From: AP-15 sp963703665
GTDB lineage: Bacteria; Pseudomonadota; Alphaproteobacteria; ATCC43930; CGMCC-115725
Assembly (NCBI GenBank): GCA_963703665.1
Contig: CAVPFB010000003.1
Span: 496,001-560,000 of the forward strand
DNA length: 64,000 nucleotides
Reading direction: 5' to 3'
Positions 27,744 to 36,449 of this stretch are shown one piece after another. Below the pieces are notes generated by a model. It did not search any database, had not been told where the DNA came from, and saw only the letters and a program-made list of their open reading frames with translations. Numbering within the stretch: the stretch's first letter is position 1; each line of letters starts with the position of its first letter. A program made the position numbers and the translations under genes.

Positions 27744-28594
27744 AAATCGGCGCGGCGATTTTCTTTACCGACTATTCGATAGCCCCGACCGAGCTTGCGG
27801 TTGCGCTTGAGCAGCGCGGCTTCGATTCGCTGTGGGTTGCCGAGCATTCCCATATTCCGGTCTCCCGCCGGTTCAGCCTGCCGGGCGGCATGGAGCTGTC
27901 GAAGCAATACTACGACGTGATGGACCCGTTCGTCACGTTGAGCGCGGCCGCAGCCGTTACCACGCGGCTGAAGCTCGGCACCGCCGTCTGCCTGGTGATC
28001 CAACGCGATACGATCCAGACCGCCAAAAGCGTCGCCTCGCTCGACCAGGTGTCGAAGGGCCGCTTCCTGTTCGGCATCGGCTGCGGCTGGAACGCCGAAG
28101 AGATGGAGGACCACGGCACCGTCTACGCGACCCGGACCTTGAAGATGCGGGAGCAGATCGAGGCGATGAAGGAGATTTGGACCAAGGATCAGCCGGAATA
28201 TCATGGCCAGATCGTCAAATTTCCGCCGATGACGACGTGGCCCAAGCCGGTGCAAAAGCCGCATCCGCCGGTCATCGTCGGCGGCGCCTTCCGCCTGGCC
28301 GCGCGGCGTGCGATCCGCTACGGCGACGGGCTGCTGCCGGCGGCGCCGAGCGCCGGATCAGGCAGCCCCGAGGAATTCATGCCGCGCCTGCGCCGGATGG
28401 CCGAAGACGCCGGCCGTGACCCGCAATCCCTCTCGGTGACATTGGGCGGCGCGCCCGAAGACCTCGACCTCTTGAAGCGCAACCGCGATCTCGGCGTGAC
28501 CCGCATGACCGTGCGCCTGCCGGCGGCCGAAGCAGACGAGATCCTGCCGTTGCTGGACCGCTGGGCGAAGCTGATCTCGCAGGTCGAGATCTGA
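27740..28594 (+). CDS. LLM-class F420-dependent oxidoreductase
   Basis: A 284-residue LLM TIM-barrel protein. It starts KIGAAIFFTDYSIAPTELAV, with SLWVAEHSHIP (the conserved EH pair), the segment KGRFLFGIGCGWNAEEMEDHG and a closing GVTRMTVRLPAAEADEILP. The group is annotated as F420-dependent from distant mycobacterial relatives, but FMN use is also possible. It may be translated by coupling with the 28-residue frame just upstream. It is the only one of the three LLM genes here on the plus strand. Confidence 0.88.
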   Translation: MKIGAAIFFTDYSIAPTELAVALEQRGFDSLWVAEHSHIPVSRRFSLPGGMELSKQYYDVMDPFVTLSAAAAVTTRLKLGTAVCLVIQRDTIQTAKSVASLDQVSKGRFLFGIGCGWNAEEMEDHGTVYATRTLKMREQIEAMKEIWTKDQPEYHGQIVKFPPMTTWPKPVQKPHPPVIVGGAFRLAARRAIRYGDGLLPAAPSAGSGSPEEFMPRLRRMAEDAGRDPQSLSVTLGGAPEDLDLLKRNRDLGVTRMTVRLPAAEADEILPLLDRWAKLISQVEI

Positions 28595-28733
28595 CCCGAC
28601 GGTCGAGCCGGCGTAAGCCGACCACAATCTCTCCGGTCGCCGCTAAAGGCTCCTAGACCACTCTCGCGCCGAATCAGTATAATTCGCCGCACAGCCACTG
28701 CGGCATTCGAAAATTGTCCGGGACATTGCGCCG

Positions 28734-30218
28734 ATGGATTTTGCGGGGACGAGGATAGTGTGTCTGGGCGACATTATGCTCGACCGGTTTGCGTATTGCG
28801 AAACCGAGCGGATTTCGCCGGAGGCGCCGGTGCCGGTGCTGCTGCTGAAGCGCACGCAGGGGATGCTCGGCGGCGCCGGCAACGTCGCCCGCAACATCGC
28901 CGCGCTCGGCGGCACGGCGATCCTGGTGGGGCTGCTGGGCTGCGACCCGGCCGGTGCGGAGGTGGCGGCGCTGGTGCGCGGGACCGCCGGATTGGTCGAC
29001 GCGCATGTGGCCAGCGCCGGTCGCCCGACCATCTGCAAGACCCGGTACGTCGCCGCGCACCAGCAGATCGTCCGGATCGACGAGGAGACCGTCGGCGAAC
29101 CGGACGCGGCCGAAGAAGCCGCGCTGCGCGCCGCCTTCGCCCGCAGCCTTGCCGAGGCCGACGCGGTGATCCTGTCGGATTACGGCAAGGGCGTGCTCGG
29201 TGCGAGGCTGGTCGGCTTTGCCATCGAGCGGGCGCGGGCGGCCGGCGTGGCGGTCTATGTCGACCCCAAGAGCGAGGATTTCGGGCGCTATCGCGGCGCC
29301 ACCTGCATCACCCCGAACCTGAAGGAGCTGGCCCTCGCGGCGCGCCTGCCGGTGGCCAGCGAGGCCGAGGTCATCGCCGCCGCGACCAAGGTCATGCACG
29401 ACGCCGCGGCGGCGGCGATCCTCGCCAAACGCTCCGACCAGGGCATGGTGCTGGTCGAAGCCTCGGGTGCGGTGCATGTCGAATCGAGCCGGGCGCGCGA
29501 GGTCTACGACGTGACCGGCGCCGGCGACACGGTGATTGCGGTGCTGGCGCTGGCCCATGCCGGCGGCGAGCCGCTGGCGGCGGCGATGCGGCTGGCGAAC
29601 ACCGCGGCGGGGATCGTCGTCAGCAAGCTCGGCACCGCGACCGTCGAGCTCGACGAATTGATGCTGGAGCGCTCGCGCGACGTGCGCGACCGGGATTGGC
29701 CTCAGGCCAAGCATTACAATTTGGCCGAGCTCACCGCCCTGGTCCGCCGCTGGCGCGAACGCGGCCTCGTCGTCGGCTTCACCAACGGCTGCTTCGACAT
29801 CGTGCATGCCGGGCACATCGCGCTGCTGGCGGCGGCGCGCGCCGCGTGCGATCGCCTGGTGGTGGCGCTCAACAGCGACGCCGGCGCCGGCCGGCTCAAG
29901 GGGCCGCAGCGTCCGGTCAATCCGCTGCGCGACCGCTGCGCGGTGATCGCCGCGGTCGGCTCGGTCGATGCGGTGATCAGCTTCGACGAGGACACCCCGC
30001 TCGAGCTGATCCGCCGGCTCAAGCCCGATGTGCTGGTCAAGGGTGCCGACTATACGCTCGCTACCGTGGTCGGCGCCGAGGAGGTCCAGGCCGCCGGCGG
30101 ACGGGTGGTCCTGGTCGATCTGGTCGACGGCCGCTCGACCAGCGCGACGATCACCCGGCTGCGCGCCCAGGACCAGCCGGCGCCGGCCGCAGCCGACCAG
30201 CGCGGCGCCGTCGGCTAG
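28734..30218 (+). CDS. hldE: bifunctional D-glycero-beta-D-manno-heptose-7-phosphate kinase / heptose-1-phosphate adenylyltransferase
   Basis: Makes ADP-heptose precursor for the lipopolysaccharide inner core. The N-terminal ribokinase-type domain (to about residue 315) has the GGAGNVARNIAALGG substrate loop and the GAGDT anion-hole motif. The C-terminal nucleotidyltransferase domain has GCFDIVHAGHIALL with the HxGH motif and later RRLKPDVLVKGADYT. Length 494 matches the fused enzyme. hldD follows 15 bases later, so both steps are in one operon. No strong ribosome site is seen before ATG 28734. Confidence 0.95.
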   Translation: MDFAGTRIVCLGDIMLDRFAYCETERISPEAPVPVLLLKRTQGMLGGAGNVARNIAALGGTAILVGLLGCDPAGAEVAALVRGTAGLVDAHVASAGRPTICKTRYVAAHQQIVRIDEETVGEPDAAEEAALRAAFARSLAEADAVILSDYGKGVLGARLVGFAIERARAAGVAVYVDPKSEDFGRYRGATCITPNLKELALAARLPVASEAEVIAAATKVMHDAAAAAILAKRSDQGMVLVEASGAVHVESSRAREVYDVTGAGDTVIAVLALAHAGGEPLAAAMRLANTAAGIVVSKLGTATVELDELMLERSRDVRDRDWPQAKHYNLAELTALVRRWRERGLVVGFTNGCFDIVHAGHIALLAAARAACDRLVVALNSDAGAGRLKGPQRPVNPLRDRCAVIAAVGSVDAVISFDEDTPLELIRRLKPDVLVKGADYTLATVVGAEEVQAAGGRVVLVDLVDGRSTSATITRLRAQDQPAPAAADQRGAVG

Positions 30219-30233
30219 CACAGGCCGCGCCCG

Positions 30234-31217
30234 ATGCTGATCATCACCGGCGGCGGCGGGTTTATCGGCTCGGTGCTGGCCGCCCGGCTCAACGAGACCG
30301 GCCGCAGCGACCTCGTCATCGTCGATCGCTTCGGTACCGGGGAGAAATGGCGCAACATCGCCAAACGCGACCTCTTTGAGATCGTGCCGATCGACGGACT
30401 GTTCGGCTGGCTCGACCGCTTCGGGGCAGAGGTCGAGGCGGTGTTCCATCTCGGCGCCAACTCGTCGACGACCGAGCGCGATGCCGACAAGATCATCGCC
30501 ACCAACCTCAATTACTCGGTCGCCCTGTGGCGCTGGTGCACGGCCGCCGGCAAGCGGCTGATCTATGCCTCGTCGGCGGCGACCTACGGCGACGGCACAG
30601 AAGGGTTCGACGACCGCGGTGGTGTCGCCGAGCTCAAACGACTGCGGCCGCTCAATCTTTATGGCTGGTCGAAGCACGCCTTCGACCTGTGGGCCGGGCG
30701 CGAGGCGATGGCGGGGCGGGCGCCGCCGCTGTGGGTCGGGCTCAAGCTGTTCAACGTGTTCGGGCCCAACGAGCCTCACAAGGGCGAGATGATGAGCCTC
30801 GTCGCCAAGAATTATCGCCGCGTCGCCGCCGGCGAGCCGGTCCGGCTGTTCAAATCGCACCGCCCGGATTTCGCCGATGGCGCGCAATGCCGCGACTTCG
30901 TTTACGTGAAGGACTGCGCCGCCGTCATGTTGTGGCTGCTGGGGCACGCGACCGAGAGTGGCCTGTTCAATCTCGGCACCGGCGTCGCGCGCAGCTTCCG
31001 CGACATGATCGAGGCACTCGGCGACGCCTGCGGAGTGGCGCCGGTGATCGAATACGTCGACACTCCACCGGCAATCCTGGCGAATTATCAGTATTTCACC
31101 CAGGCCGAGATGGGTAAGCTGCGCCAGGCCGGCTATACAGCACCCTTCACCCCGCTCGAAGAGGCGGTGCGCGACTGCGTCACCCGACACCTCGCAACCG
31201 CCGACCCATATTTGTGA
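30234..31217 (+). CDS. hldD: ADP-L-glycero-D-manno-heptose-6-epimerase
   Basis: An NADP-dependent short-chain epimerase of 327 residues that converts ADP-D-glycero- to ADP-L-glycero-manno-heptose. It has the dinucleotide loop GGGGFIGSVLA at the start, the SSAATYGDG serine and the YGWSKHAFD Y-x-x-x-K catalytic pair. FNVFGPNEPHKGEMMSL is the family signature. It is paired with hldE in the operon, so this organism has a heptose-containing LPS core. Confidence 0.95.
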   Translation: MLIITGGGGFIGSVLAARLNETGRSDLVIVDRFGTGEKWRNIAKRDLFEIVPIDGLFGWLDRFGAEVEAVFHLGANSSTTERDADKIIATNLNYSVALWRWCTAAGKRLIYASSAATYGDGTEGFDDRGGVAELKRLRPLNLYGWSKHAFDLWAGREAMAGRAPPLWVGLKLFNVFGPNEPHKGEMMSLVAKNYRRVAAGEPVRLFKSHRPDFADGAQCRDFVYVKDCAAVMLWLLGHATESGLFNLGTGVARSFRDMIEALGDACGVAPVIEYVDTPPAILANYQYFTQAEMGKLRQAGYTAPFTPLEEAVRDCVTRHLATADPYL

Positions 31218-31323
31218 GCGGGACCAGGCCGATATTGGTCCGGTCGAGGTCGCTTGGCGCTTCCCTGAAGGCACAGAACCGGAGGATTTCGTTTCGGCTC
31301 GGTACTTCGTCGGCGGGGGCGTT

Positions 31324-31410
31324 TGGTGCGGGCGGTCGGAATCGAACCGACACTCTGTCACCAGAACTGGATTTTGAGTCCAGCGCGTCTACCAGTTCCG
31401 CCACGCCCGC
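31324..31410 (-). tRNA. tRNA-Leu (anticodon CAA)
   Basis: Read on the minus strand, GCGGGCG (31404-31410) pairs with CGCCCGC (31328-31334). The anticodon arm CTGGA-CTCAAAA-TCCAG gives CAA, and the T-arm loop GGTTCGATTCC is intact. The long variable arm expected of tRNA-Leu is present, and CCA is encoded at 31324-31326. It reads UUG codons. Confidence 0.97.
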
Positions 31411-31503
31411 GCGCCGCGTCGGCGACTATAGCCGCGCTAAGCGACAGGTCAACAGGCGGCGGGTCAACTGGCAACGCAAGAAGGTCGAGCGCAAGGAGGA
31501 ATC

Positions 31504-32442
31504 ATGGCCGGCCGGATCAATCGGGCAATCGAGCTGTTGGCGCAGGACCAGGCGATCTATTACGTCGGCGGCCATAGCGGGCATGTGCTGAGCCGCGCCC
31601 AGGGGCGCGAGGACGCGGATACCTGGGCCGATTACATCAATGTTGGAATGGAGCACGGCGCCTTCGACATGGCCGGGCTCGCCGAGTACATGCAGGGGCT
31701 GGTCGAGGGCGGCCCGACCCGCTCGGGGCACCGCACCCCCACCGTCGTCGTCGAGGCCCCGGTCAACGGCACCGACGCCGCCAATGTGCGCTTTAACGCC
31801 TGGCAATTTCGTCAGATCCTCGGCCGCGGCGTGCACGGGGTGCTGTTGTGCCAGGCCGAGTTGGCGGATTCGGTGCGCGCCTTTGTCGAAGCCTGCCGCT
31901 ATCCGCACCATAGAGCCGGGGTCGACCCTACGCTGCCCTCACCGGCCGAGCGGATGGGTGGCGCGGTGCGGGAGACGAAGAGCGGGCTCGGCATCGGCAC
32001 CCGCGGCCGCGGCTCGGAGGCGACCGCGGCGCCGGTGTGGGGCATCTCGGCCGAGGAATACCTCGAGCGGTGCGACCCCTGGCCGCTCGACCCGCAAGGC
32101 GAGCTGCTGCTCGGGGTCAAGCTCGAATCGCCCGAGGGCATCGCCCATTGCGAGGACATCCTCACCGTGCCGGGCCTCGGTTTTGCCGAACTGGGGCCGG
32201 GCGATCTCGGCCTGTCGCTCGGCTATGTCGCGGTCCCGCGCGAGCCCTACCCGCCAGAGATGCGCGAGGCGCGCCGGCGCGTCTTGACCGCCTGCCGCAA
32301 GAATCGGGTCGCCTTTCTCGAGACCGGCTCGCCCGAGACGATCGCCGCCAAGCTCGACGAGGGCGTGCGCGTCATCGCCGGCCATCGCGAGGAAACCGCA
32401 CGCGCCGGCCGTACCCACCAGCGCCGCACGATGCCGGTGTGA
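31504..32442 (+). CDS. HpcH/HpaI-family aldolase or citrate-lyase-like protein
   Basis: A 312-residue TIM-barrel class II aldolase of the HpcH/HpaI family, which cleave hydroxy-keto acids or CoA thioesters with Mg or Mn. Family marks are the EAPVNGTDAANVR segment, GVHGVLLCQAE, the metal-binding KLESPEGIAHCEDI and LGPGDLGLSLGY. AAGGAGGAA precedes ATG 31504. The region at residues ~150-180 (RETKSGLGIGTRGRGSEAT) looks like an inserted loop relative to HpaI. The substrate is unknown. Confidence 0.85.
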   Translation: MAGRINRAIELLAQDQAIYYVGGHSGHVLSRAQGREDADTWADYINVGMEHGAFDMAGLAEYMQGLVEGGPTRSGHRTPTVVVEAPVNGTDAANVRFNAWQFRQILGRGVHGVLLCQAELADSVRAFVEACRYPHHRAGVDPTLPSPAERMGGAVRETKSGLGIGTRGRGSEATAAPVWGISAEEYLERCDPWPLDPQGELLLGVKLESPEGIAHCEDILTVPGLGFAELGPGDLGLSLGYVAVPREPYPPEMREARRRVLTACRKNRVAFLETGSPETIAAKLDEGVRVIAGHREETARAGRTHQRRTMPV

Positions 32443-32724
32443 TCGCAGCCGAACACCTGCGATTGTCCCGGACGTGCCGATAGAGCTCGCGACAGCCTCC
32501 GGCCGAACAAGGCCGAGCATCACCGACACGCGCACCGTGAGCCGATGCGATATTCGATCAAGCCGAAGCGACAGGTCATCGTGCCTGGCCTCGACAGTGG
32601 TCGAATTCATCGAGCCCAGCCCGCAACTCTATCTTCGTGAGCCCCCGTCCATAACGAGTGACCGGCGCTCCGTCACCGGGCCCGACCTCTTGACCGCACA
32701 ATCGAGTTCGTCGCATGTGAAATC

Positions 32725-32947
32725 ATGAAAAACATCACGGTCCCGCTCGATGACAAAACGCGCATGTTCGCAGCCGAACGGGACGTTTCGGTCTCGGCCC
32801 GGTGAGGCGCTCCGGGCGCGAGCCCCGGGGCGGCCGAAGGCGAGGCTGAGCAGCTGAAGCGGCAGCAGAGAGCGCTGCGCGCAGGCATTACCCAGTTCCA
32901 GGTGTCCGACTGATCGGGTCGCGAGCGAGGATGCCCACCGCCGCTGA
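32725..32947 (+). pseudogene. decayed ribbon-helix-helix (VapB-type) antitoxin gene
   Basis: The ATG frame reads MKNITVPLDDKTRMFAAERD and VSVSAR, the usual opening of an RHH antitoxin, and then meets an in-frame TGA at the point where helix 2 should continue. The same frame goes on with EAEQLKRQQRALRAGITQF and, after another small shift, RVASEDAHRR and stop 32945-32947, a typical antitoxin tail. No PIN toxin follows; the CoxL-like gene starts at 33017. It looks like the relic of a lost toxin-antitoxin pair. The 280 bases before it (32443-32724) show nothing convincing. Confidence 0.5.
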
Positions 32948-33016
32948 TCGGCGCCGCACTTTCCTCACGTCTTGGTCATGCGGGCGGCTTGTCAACAGTG
33001 CTCAGGAGGCACAATC

Positions 33017-35338
33017 ATGGGCGATTTCGCGTTGGGCCAGCCGGTGCCGCGGTTCGAGGACCCGCGGCTGCTGCGCGGCGGCGGCCGCTATGTCGACGAC
33101 ATGGTATTGCCGCGCATGGTGTTCGGCCAGGTGCTGCGCTCGCCGCATGCGCATGCCCGCATCCGCTCGATCGATACGGCCGCGGCAAGGGCGGCGCCGG
33201 GGGTGCTGGCGGTGCTGACCGGGGCGGATTGGGAGGCTTCGGGCTGGGGCGACCTGCCGAGCCCCAGCGGGCTCAGACTGCGCGACGGCAGCCCCGCCTT
33301 CCGCCCGCGTTTCCCGGCATTGGTCAAGGACCGGGTGCGCTGGGTCGGCGATTACGTCGCTTTTGTCGTGGCCGTGACCCGGGACCAGGCGATCGACGCC
33401 GCCGAGCTGATCGCGGTCGATTACCAGCCGTTGCCGGCGATCGTGTCGACGGCCGGCGCGGTCGCGCCCGATGCTCCGCCGGTCTGGGCGGAAAACCCAG
33501 GCAATGTCGCCTTTTTCCACACCGAAGGCGATATGGCGGCGGCCAATTCCGCCTTTGCCGGCGCCGCGCATGTCGTCCGCCGCCGGTTCGTGATCAACCG
33601 GGTGACCGCCGCCAGCATGGAGCCGAGGGGGGCGATCGGCGACTACAACCCGGCCGAAGACCGCTGGACCATTTACACCACCCTGCAGCGCACCCACGGC
33701 TATCGCGCCGAGCTGGCGCGGCAGGTGCTGAAAGTCCCGGAGAGCCGGGTGCGCGTCGTCGCCGGCGACATCGGCGGCAGTTTCGGCATGAAATCGGCGA
33801 TCTACAACGAGGTGGCATTGGTCCTGCTGGGCTCGAAGACGGTCGGCCGGCCGGTCAAGTGGACCAGCACCCGCTCCGAGGCCTTCATGGGCGACGCCCA
33901 GGCCCGCGACAATGTCACCGAAACGGCGCTGGCGCTCGACCGGGAGGGCCGGTTTCTGGGGCTACGGGTGAGCACGATCGCCGCGGTCGGCGCCTATCCG
34001 CAGGCCGGCTCCAATGCCTTTGTCGCCAATCTCGGCACCCTCGCCGGGGTCTACCGCACGCCCGCGGTGCGCGCCGAGGTGACCGCGGTCTACACCAACA
34101 CCAACCCGGTACGGGCCTATCGCGGCAATGGCCGGCCCGAGGCCGCCTATGTGATCGAACGGATCGTCGACGAGGCCGCCGCCGAGCTCGGCATCGACCG
34201 GCTGGAATTGCGCCGCCGCAACATGATCCCGCCCGAGGCGATGCCGTTCAAATCGGGGCTGACCTTCACCTATGATTGCGGCGAATTTGAAAAGAACCTC
34301 GATTTGGCGCTGAAGCTCGCCGACGCCGAGGGCTTCGAGCAGCGCCGCGCCGAGGCCCAGTCTCGCGGCAAACTGCGCGGCTTCGGCCTCTCCAACACGA
34401 TCGAGCGCGCCGCGGCCGGCGGGTTCGAGGCTGCCGAGATCCGCTTCGACCGCGGCGGCACGGTGACGCTGGTGTCGGGCTCGATCACCCAAGGCCAGGG
34501 CCACGAGACCGTCTACAAGCAATTGCTGTGCGACCGGTTGGGCATCCACCCCGGTCAGGTGCATTACGTCCAGGGCGACACCGACAAGGTCGCGAACGGC
34601 GAAGGCACTGGCGGCTCGCGCTCGGCGGCACTCGGCGGGTCGGCGGTGTATCTGGCGACCGAGAAGATCGTGGCAAAAGCCAAGGCGATCGCCGCCCATC
34701 TGCTCGGCGCCGAGGCCGACGAAGTAAGTTTCGCCGACGGGCTCTTTACCGCGCCCCGCTCGAACCGGGCGTTGACGATCGGCGAGATCGCGGTCGAATC
34801 GTTCAACCCGCCGAACCTGCCCGACGATATGGAGCCGGGGCTGATTGCCGGCGCCACCTTTACCTCGAAGCAGCAGAATTTCCCGAACGGCGTTCACATC
34901 TGCGAACTGGAGATCGATCGGGAGACGGGTGAGGTCGAGATCCTGCGCTACAGCGTCGTCGACGATGTCGGCACGGTATTGAACCCGCTGCTGCTCGAAG
35001 GCCAGATCTGCGGCGGCATCGTCCAGGGCGTCGGCCAGGTGCTGATGGAGGACATACGTTTCGACCCGGCTTCGGGGCAGCTCCTGACCGGCTCGTTCAT
35101 GGATTACGCGATGCCGCGCGCCGGCGACCTGTCGGCGTTCGAATGCGACAGCAACCCGGTGCCGACCAAGACCAACCCATTGGGCGTCAAAGGTGCGGGC
35201 GAGGCCGGCAACGTCGGCGCGCTGCCGGCGGTCGGCAATGCGCTGATCGATGCGCTCTCGCCGCTCGGCGTCCGCCACCTCGAAATGCCCGCCACCCCCG
35301 AGCGCCTATGGCGCGCGATCCATGGGTCTCGGGAATAA
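33017..35338 (+). CDS. xanthine dehydrogenase/CoxL-type molybdenum hydroxylase large subunit
   Basis: A 773-residue molybdopterin-binding subunit of the xanthine oxidase family. It begins GQPVPRFEDPRLLRGGGRYV (the CoxL-type start) and has the molybdenum-cofactor loops GDIGGSFGMKSA, GSITQGQGHETVYKQL and the active-site glutamate motif KGAGEAGNVGAL. The loop that reads AYRCSFR in true CO dehydrogenase is AYRGNGRPEAAY here, so it is not a form I CO dehydrogenase and more likely hydroxylates an aldehyde or heterocycle. The usual FeS and FAD subunit genes are absent on both sides. AGGAGG precedes ATG 33017. Confidence 0.9.
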   Translation: MGDFALGQPVPRFEDPRLLRGGGRYVDDMVLPRMVFGQVLRSPHAHARIRSIDTAAARAAPGVLAVLTGADWEASGWGDLPSPSGLRLRDGSPAFRPRFPALVKDRVRWVGDYVAFVVAVTRDQAIDAAELIAVDYQPLPAIVSTAGAVAPDAPPVWAENPGNVAFFHTEGDMAAANSAFAGAAHVVRRRFVINRVTAASMEPRGAIGDYNPAEDRWTIYTTLQRTHGYRAELARQVLKVPESRVRVVAGDIGGSFGMKSAIYNEVALVLLGSKTVGRPVKWTSTRSEAFMGDAQARDNVTETALALDREGRFLGLRVSTIAAVGAYPQAGSNAFVANLGTLAGVYRTPAVRAEVTAVYTNTNPVRAYRGNGRPEAAYVIERIVDEAAAELGIDRLELRRRNMIPPEAMPFKSGLTFTYDCGEFEKNLDLALKLADAEGFEQRRAEAQSRGKLRGFGLSNTIERAAAGGFEAAEIRFDRGGTVTLVSGSITQGQGHETVYKQLLCDRLGIHPGQVHYVQGDTDKVANGEGTGGSRSAALGGSAVYLATEKIVAKAKAIAAHLLGAEADEVSFADGLFTAPRSNRALTIGEIAVESFNPPNLPDDMEPGLIAGATFTSKQQNFPNGVHICELEIDRETGEVEILRYSVVDDVGTVLNPLLLEGQICGGIVQGVGQVLMEDIRFDPASGQLLTGSFMDYAMPRAGDLSAFECDSNPVPTKTNPLGVKGAGEAGNVGALPAVGNALIDALSPLGVRHLEMPATPERLWRAIHGSRE

Positions 35339-35365
35339 AATGACCCCTATGATTTGCTGGAGCGC

Positions 35366-36106
35366 CTACCGGCTCTTCCCTGCGTTCGTCTTCACCAGCC
35401 GAAGCATTGCACGGTATTCCGGGCTGTCGCGAAAATCCTGGGCCAGGATCGTCAGCGGCGCATCGGGCCGGATGACCAACGCCATCAGGGGATCACGGAC
35501 GGGCCTCTGATCGACCTTGATGAGGAAATTATAGGTCCCCGCGACGAGGCTATAAAAGGTGAGCCCCTCGTAGCGAAAGCGACTTGGTGTGATGACGCTC
35601 GATTGCCAACTCTCGACATCGCTGAACCGGCAAAGGACCGCGGCGAACGTGTCGGCGATGCCGGGATCGCCTCGCTTTACCATATCGGTGAGTGTCGACA
35701 GAAAGAGGCCAACGGTCACATGGGCGAACTCGGGCCGATCGCTCGCCACTGCGCGCCACAACAAGGACAGACAGAACATCTTCATCTTAGGGTAATCGAA
35801 CGTATCGACTTCGTACGCGAGAAGCTCGCTGTTGTGGGAAATCCTTCGAAGCCCGCTCACGCCGTCGATCAGGAGCTTCGCGGCATAATTGTCGAAGGGG
35901 TCAAAGCACTGCTCACACCCGGCGCAGACGAGCTGCTTGTCGTAGATTCCGATACGCGAACGGCTTTCCCGGTCGCTCAGGTCCGAGGACATGACGATGA
36001 GCCCGTCTTTGCCTCGGCCGCGCTCGGGATAGAAACTGCGCGGGACAATATGGGCGTCGATGAAATCGGATCGGACACCACACATTTTGCAAAGGGCGCT
36101 CTCCAT
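35366..36106 (-). CDS. unknown protein with HNH-like zinc motif
   Basis: A 246-residue protein. The N-terminal third has CKMCGVRSDFIDAHIVPRSF and then LVCAGCEQCFDPFDN, a C-x2-C ... HIVPRSF ... C-x2-C arrangement like HNH endonuclease or HNH-like zinc folds. The remainder is alpha/beta, with SLLWRAVASDRPEFAHV and KVDQRPVRDPLMALV, and is not recognised. GGAGGT sits five bases before ATG 36106. It is divergent from an AbrB-PIN toxin module 76 bases away. It may be a nuclease or a zinc-structured regulator; the function is unknown. Confidence 0.5.
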   Translation of the reverse strand: MESALCKMCGVRSDFIDAHIVPRSFYPERGRGKDGLIVMSSDLSDRESRSRIGIYDKQLVCAGCEQCFDPFDNYAAKLLIDGVSGLRRISHNSELLAYEVDTFDYPKMKMFCLSLLWRAVASDRPEFAHVTVGLFLSTLTDMVKRGDPGIADTFAAVLCRFSDVESWQSSVITPSRFRYEGLTFYSLVAGTYNFLIKVDQRPVRDPLMALVIRPDAPLTILAQDFRDSPEYRAMLRLVKTNAGKSR

Positions 36107-36182
36107 AGCTGACCTCCGCAGCCTTGCCCATGGCGGTCCGCGAGGATAACGTGTCTTACTAAATCTTACAAATGGCGAGATA

Positions 36183-36449
36183 GTGGAAACAACAAGGCTG
36201 TCCTCAAAGGGCCAGATCATTCTTCCCAAATCGGTGCGCGAGTCCCGGCATTGGCGGGCGGGCACTGAGTTCCTGGTCGAGAGCACCGATGAAGGGGTGC
36301 TGCTGCGCCCGATCAAGCCGCTAACGCCCTCGCGGCTCGACGAGGTTGCCGGGCGGCTCGCCGCCTCGCGCCCGGCCGCAACCATCGCCGAGATGGAGGC
36401 CGCCATCGCCGCCGAAATCGCCGCGCGCCGTGATCGCGGTCGATACTAA
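36183..36449 (+). CDS. AbrB/MazE-type antitoxin
   Basis: An 88-residue SpoVT-AbrB swapped-hairpin protein. TTRLSSKGQIILPKSVRES is the classic DNA-binding beta motif, followed by GTEFLVESTDEGVLLRPIKP, with a helical Ala/Glu-rich tail that would wrap the toxin. The start is GTG 36183. Its 3' end overlaps the PIN toxin gene by 20 bases, the usual layout of a co-translated toxin-antitoxin operon that the antitoxin represses. Confidence 0.88.
   Translation: METTRLSSKGQIILPKSVRESRHWRAGTEFLVESTDEGVLLRPIKPLTPSRLDEVAGRLAASRPAATIAEMEAAIAAEIAARRDRGRY

Noticed and set aside
31217..31245. Terminator after hldD
   Set aside because: GGACCA...TGGTCC makes only a six-base stem with no T run, so the evidence is too weak to list.
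28674..31361. Very long open frame opposite hldE and hldD
   Set aside because: It is the shadow of high-GC coding sequence. Its residues are Arg/His/Ala-rich with no family, while the plus strand holds two clear LPS genes.
33962..35278. 438-codon frame opposite the CoxL-like gene
   Set aside because: It shows antisense composition (Asp/Arg/Ala/Val-rich), no domain and no convincing start; the sense gene is certain.
33017..35338. Form I carbon monoxide dehydrogenase large subunit
   Set aside because: The active-site loop lacks the AYRCSFR sequence and there are no coxS or coxM genes nearby.
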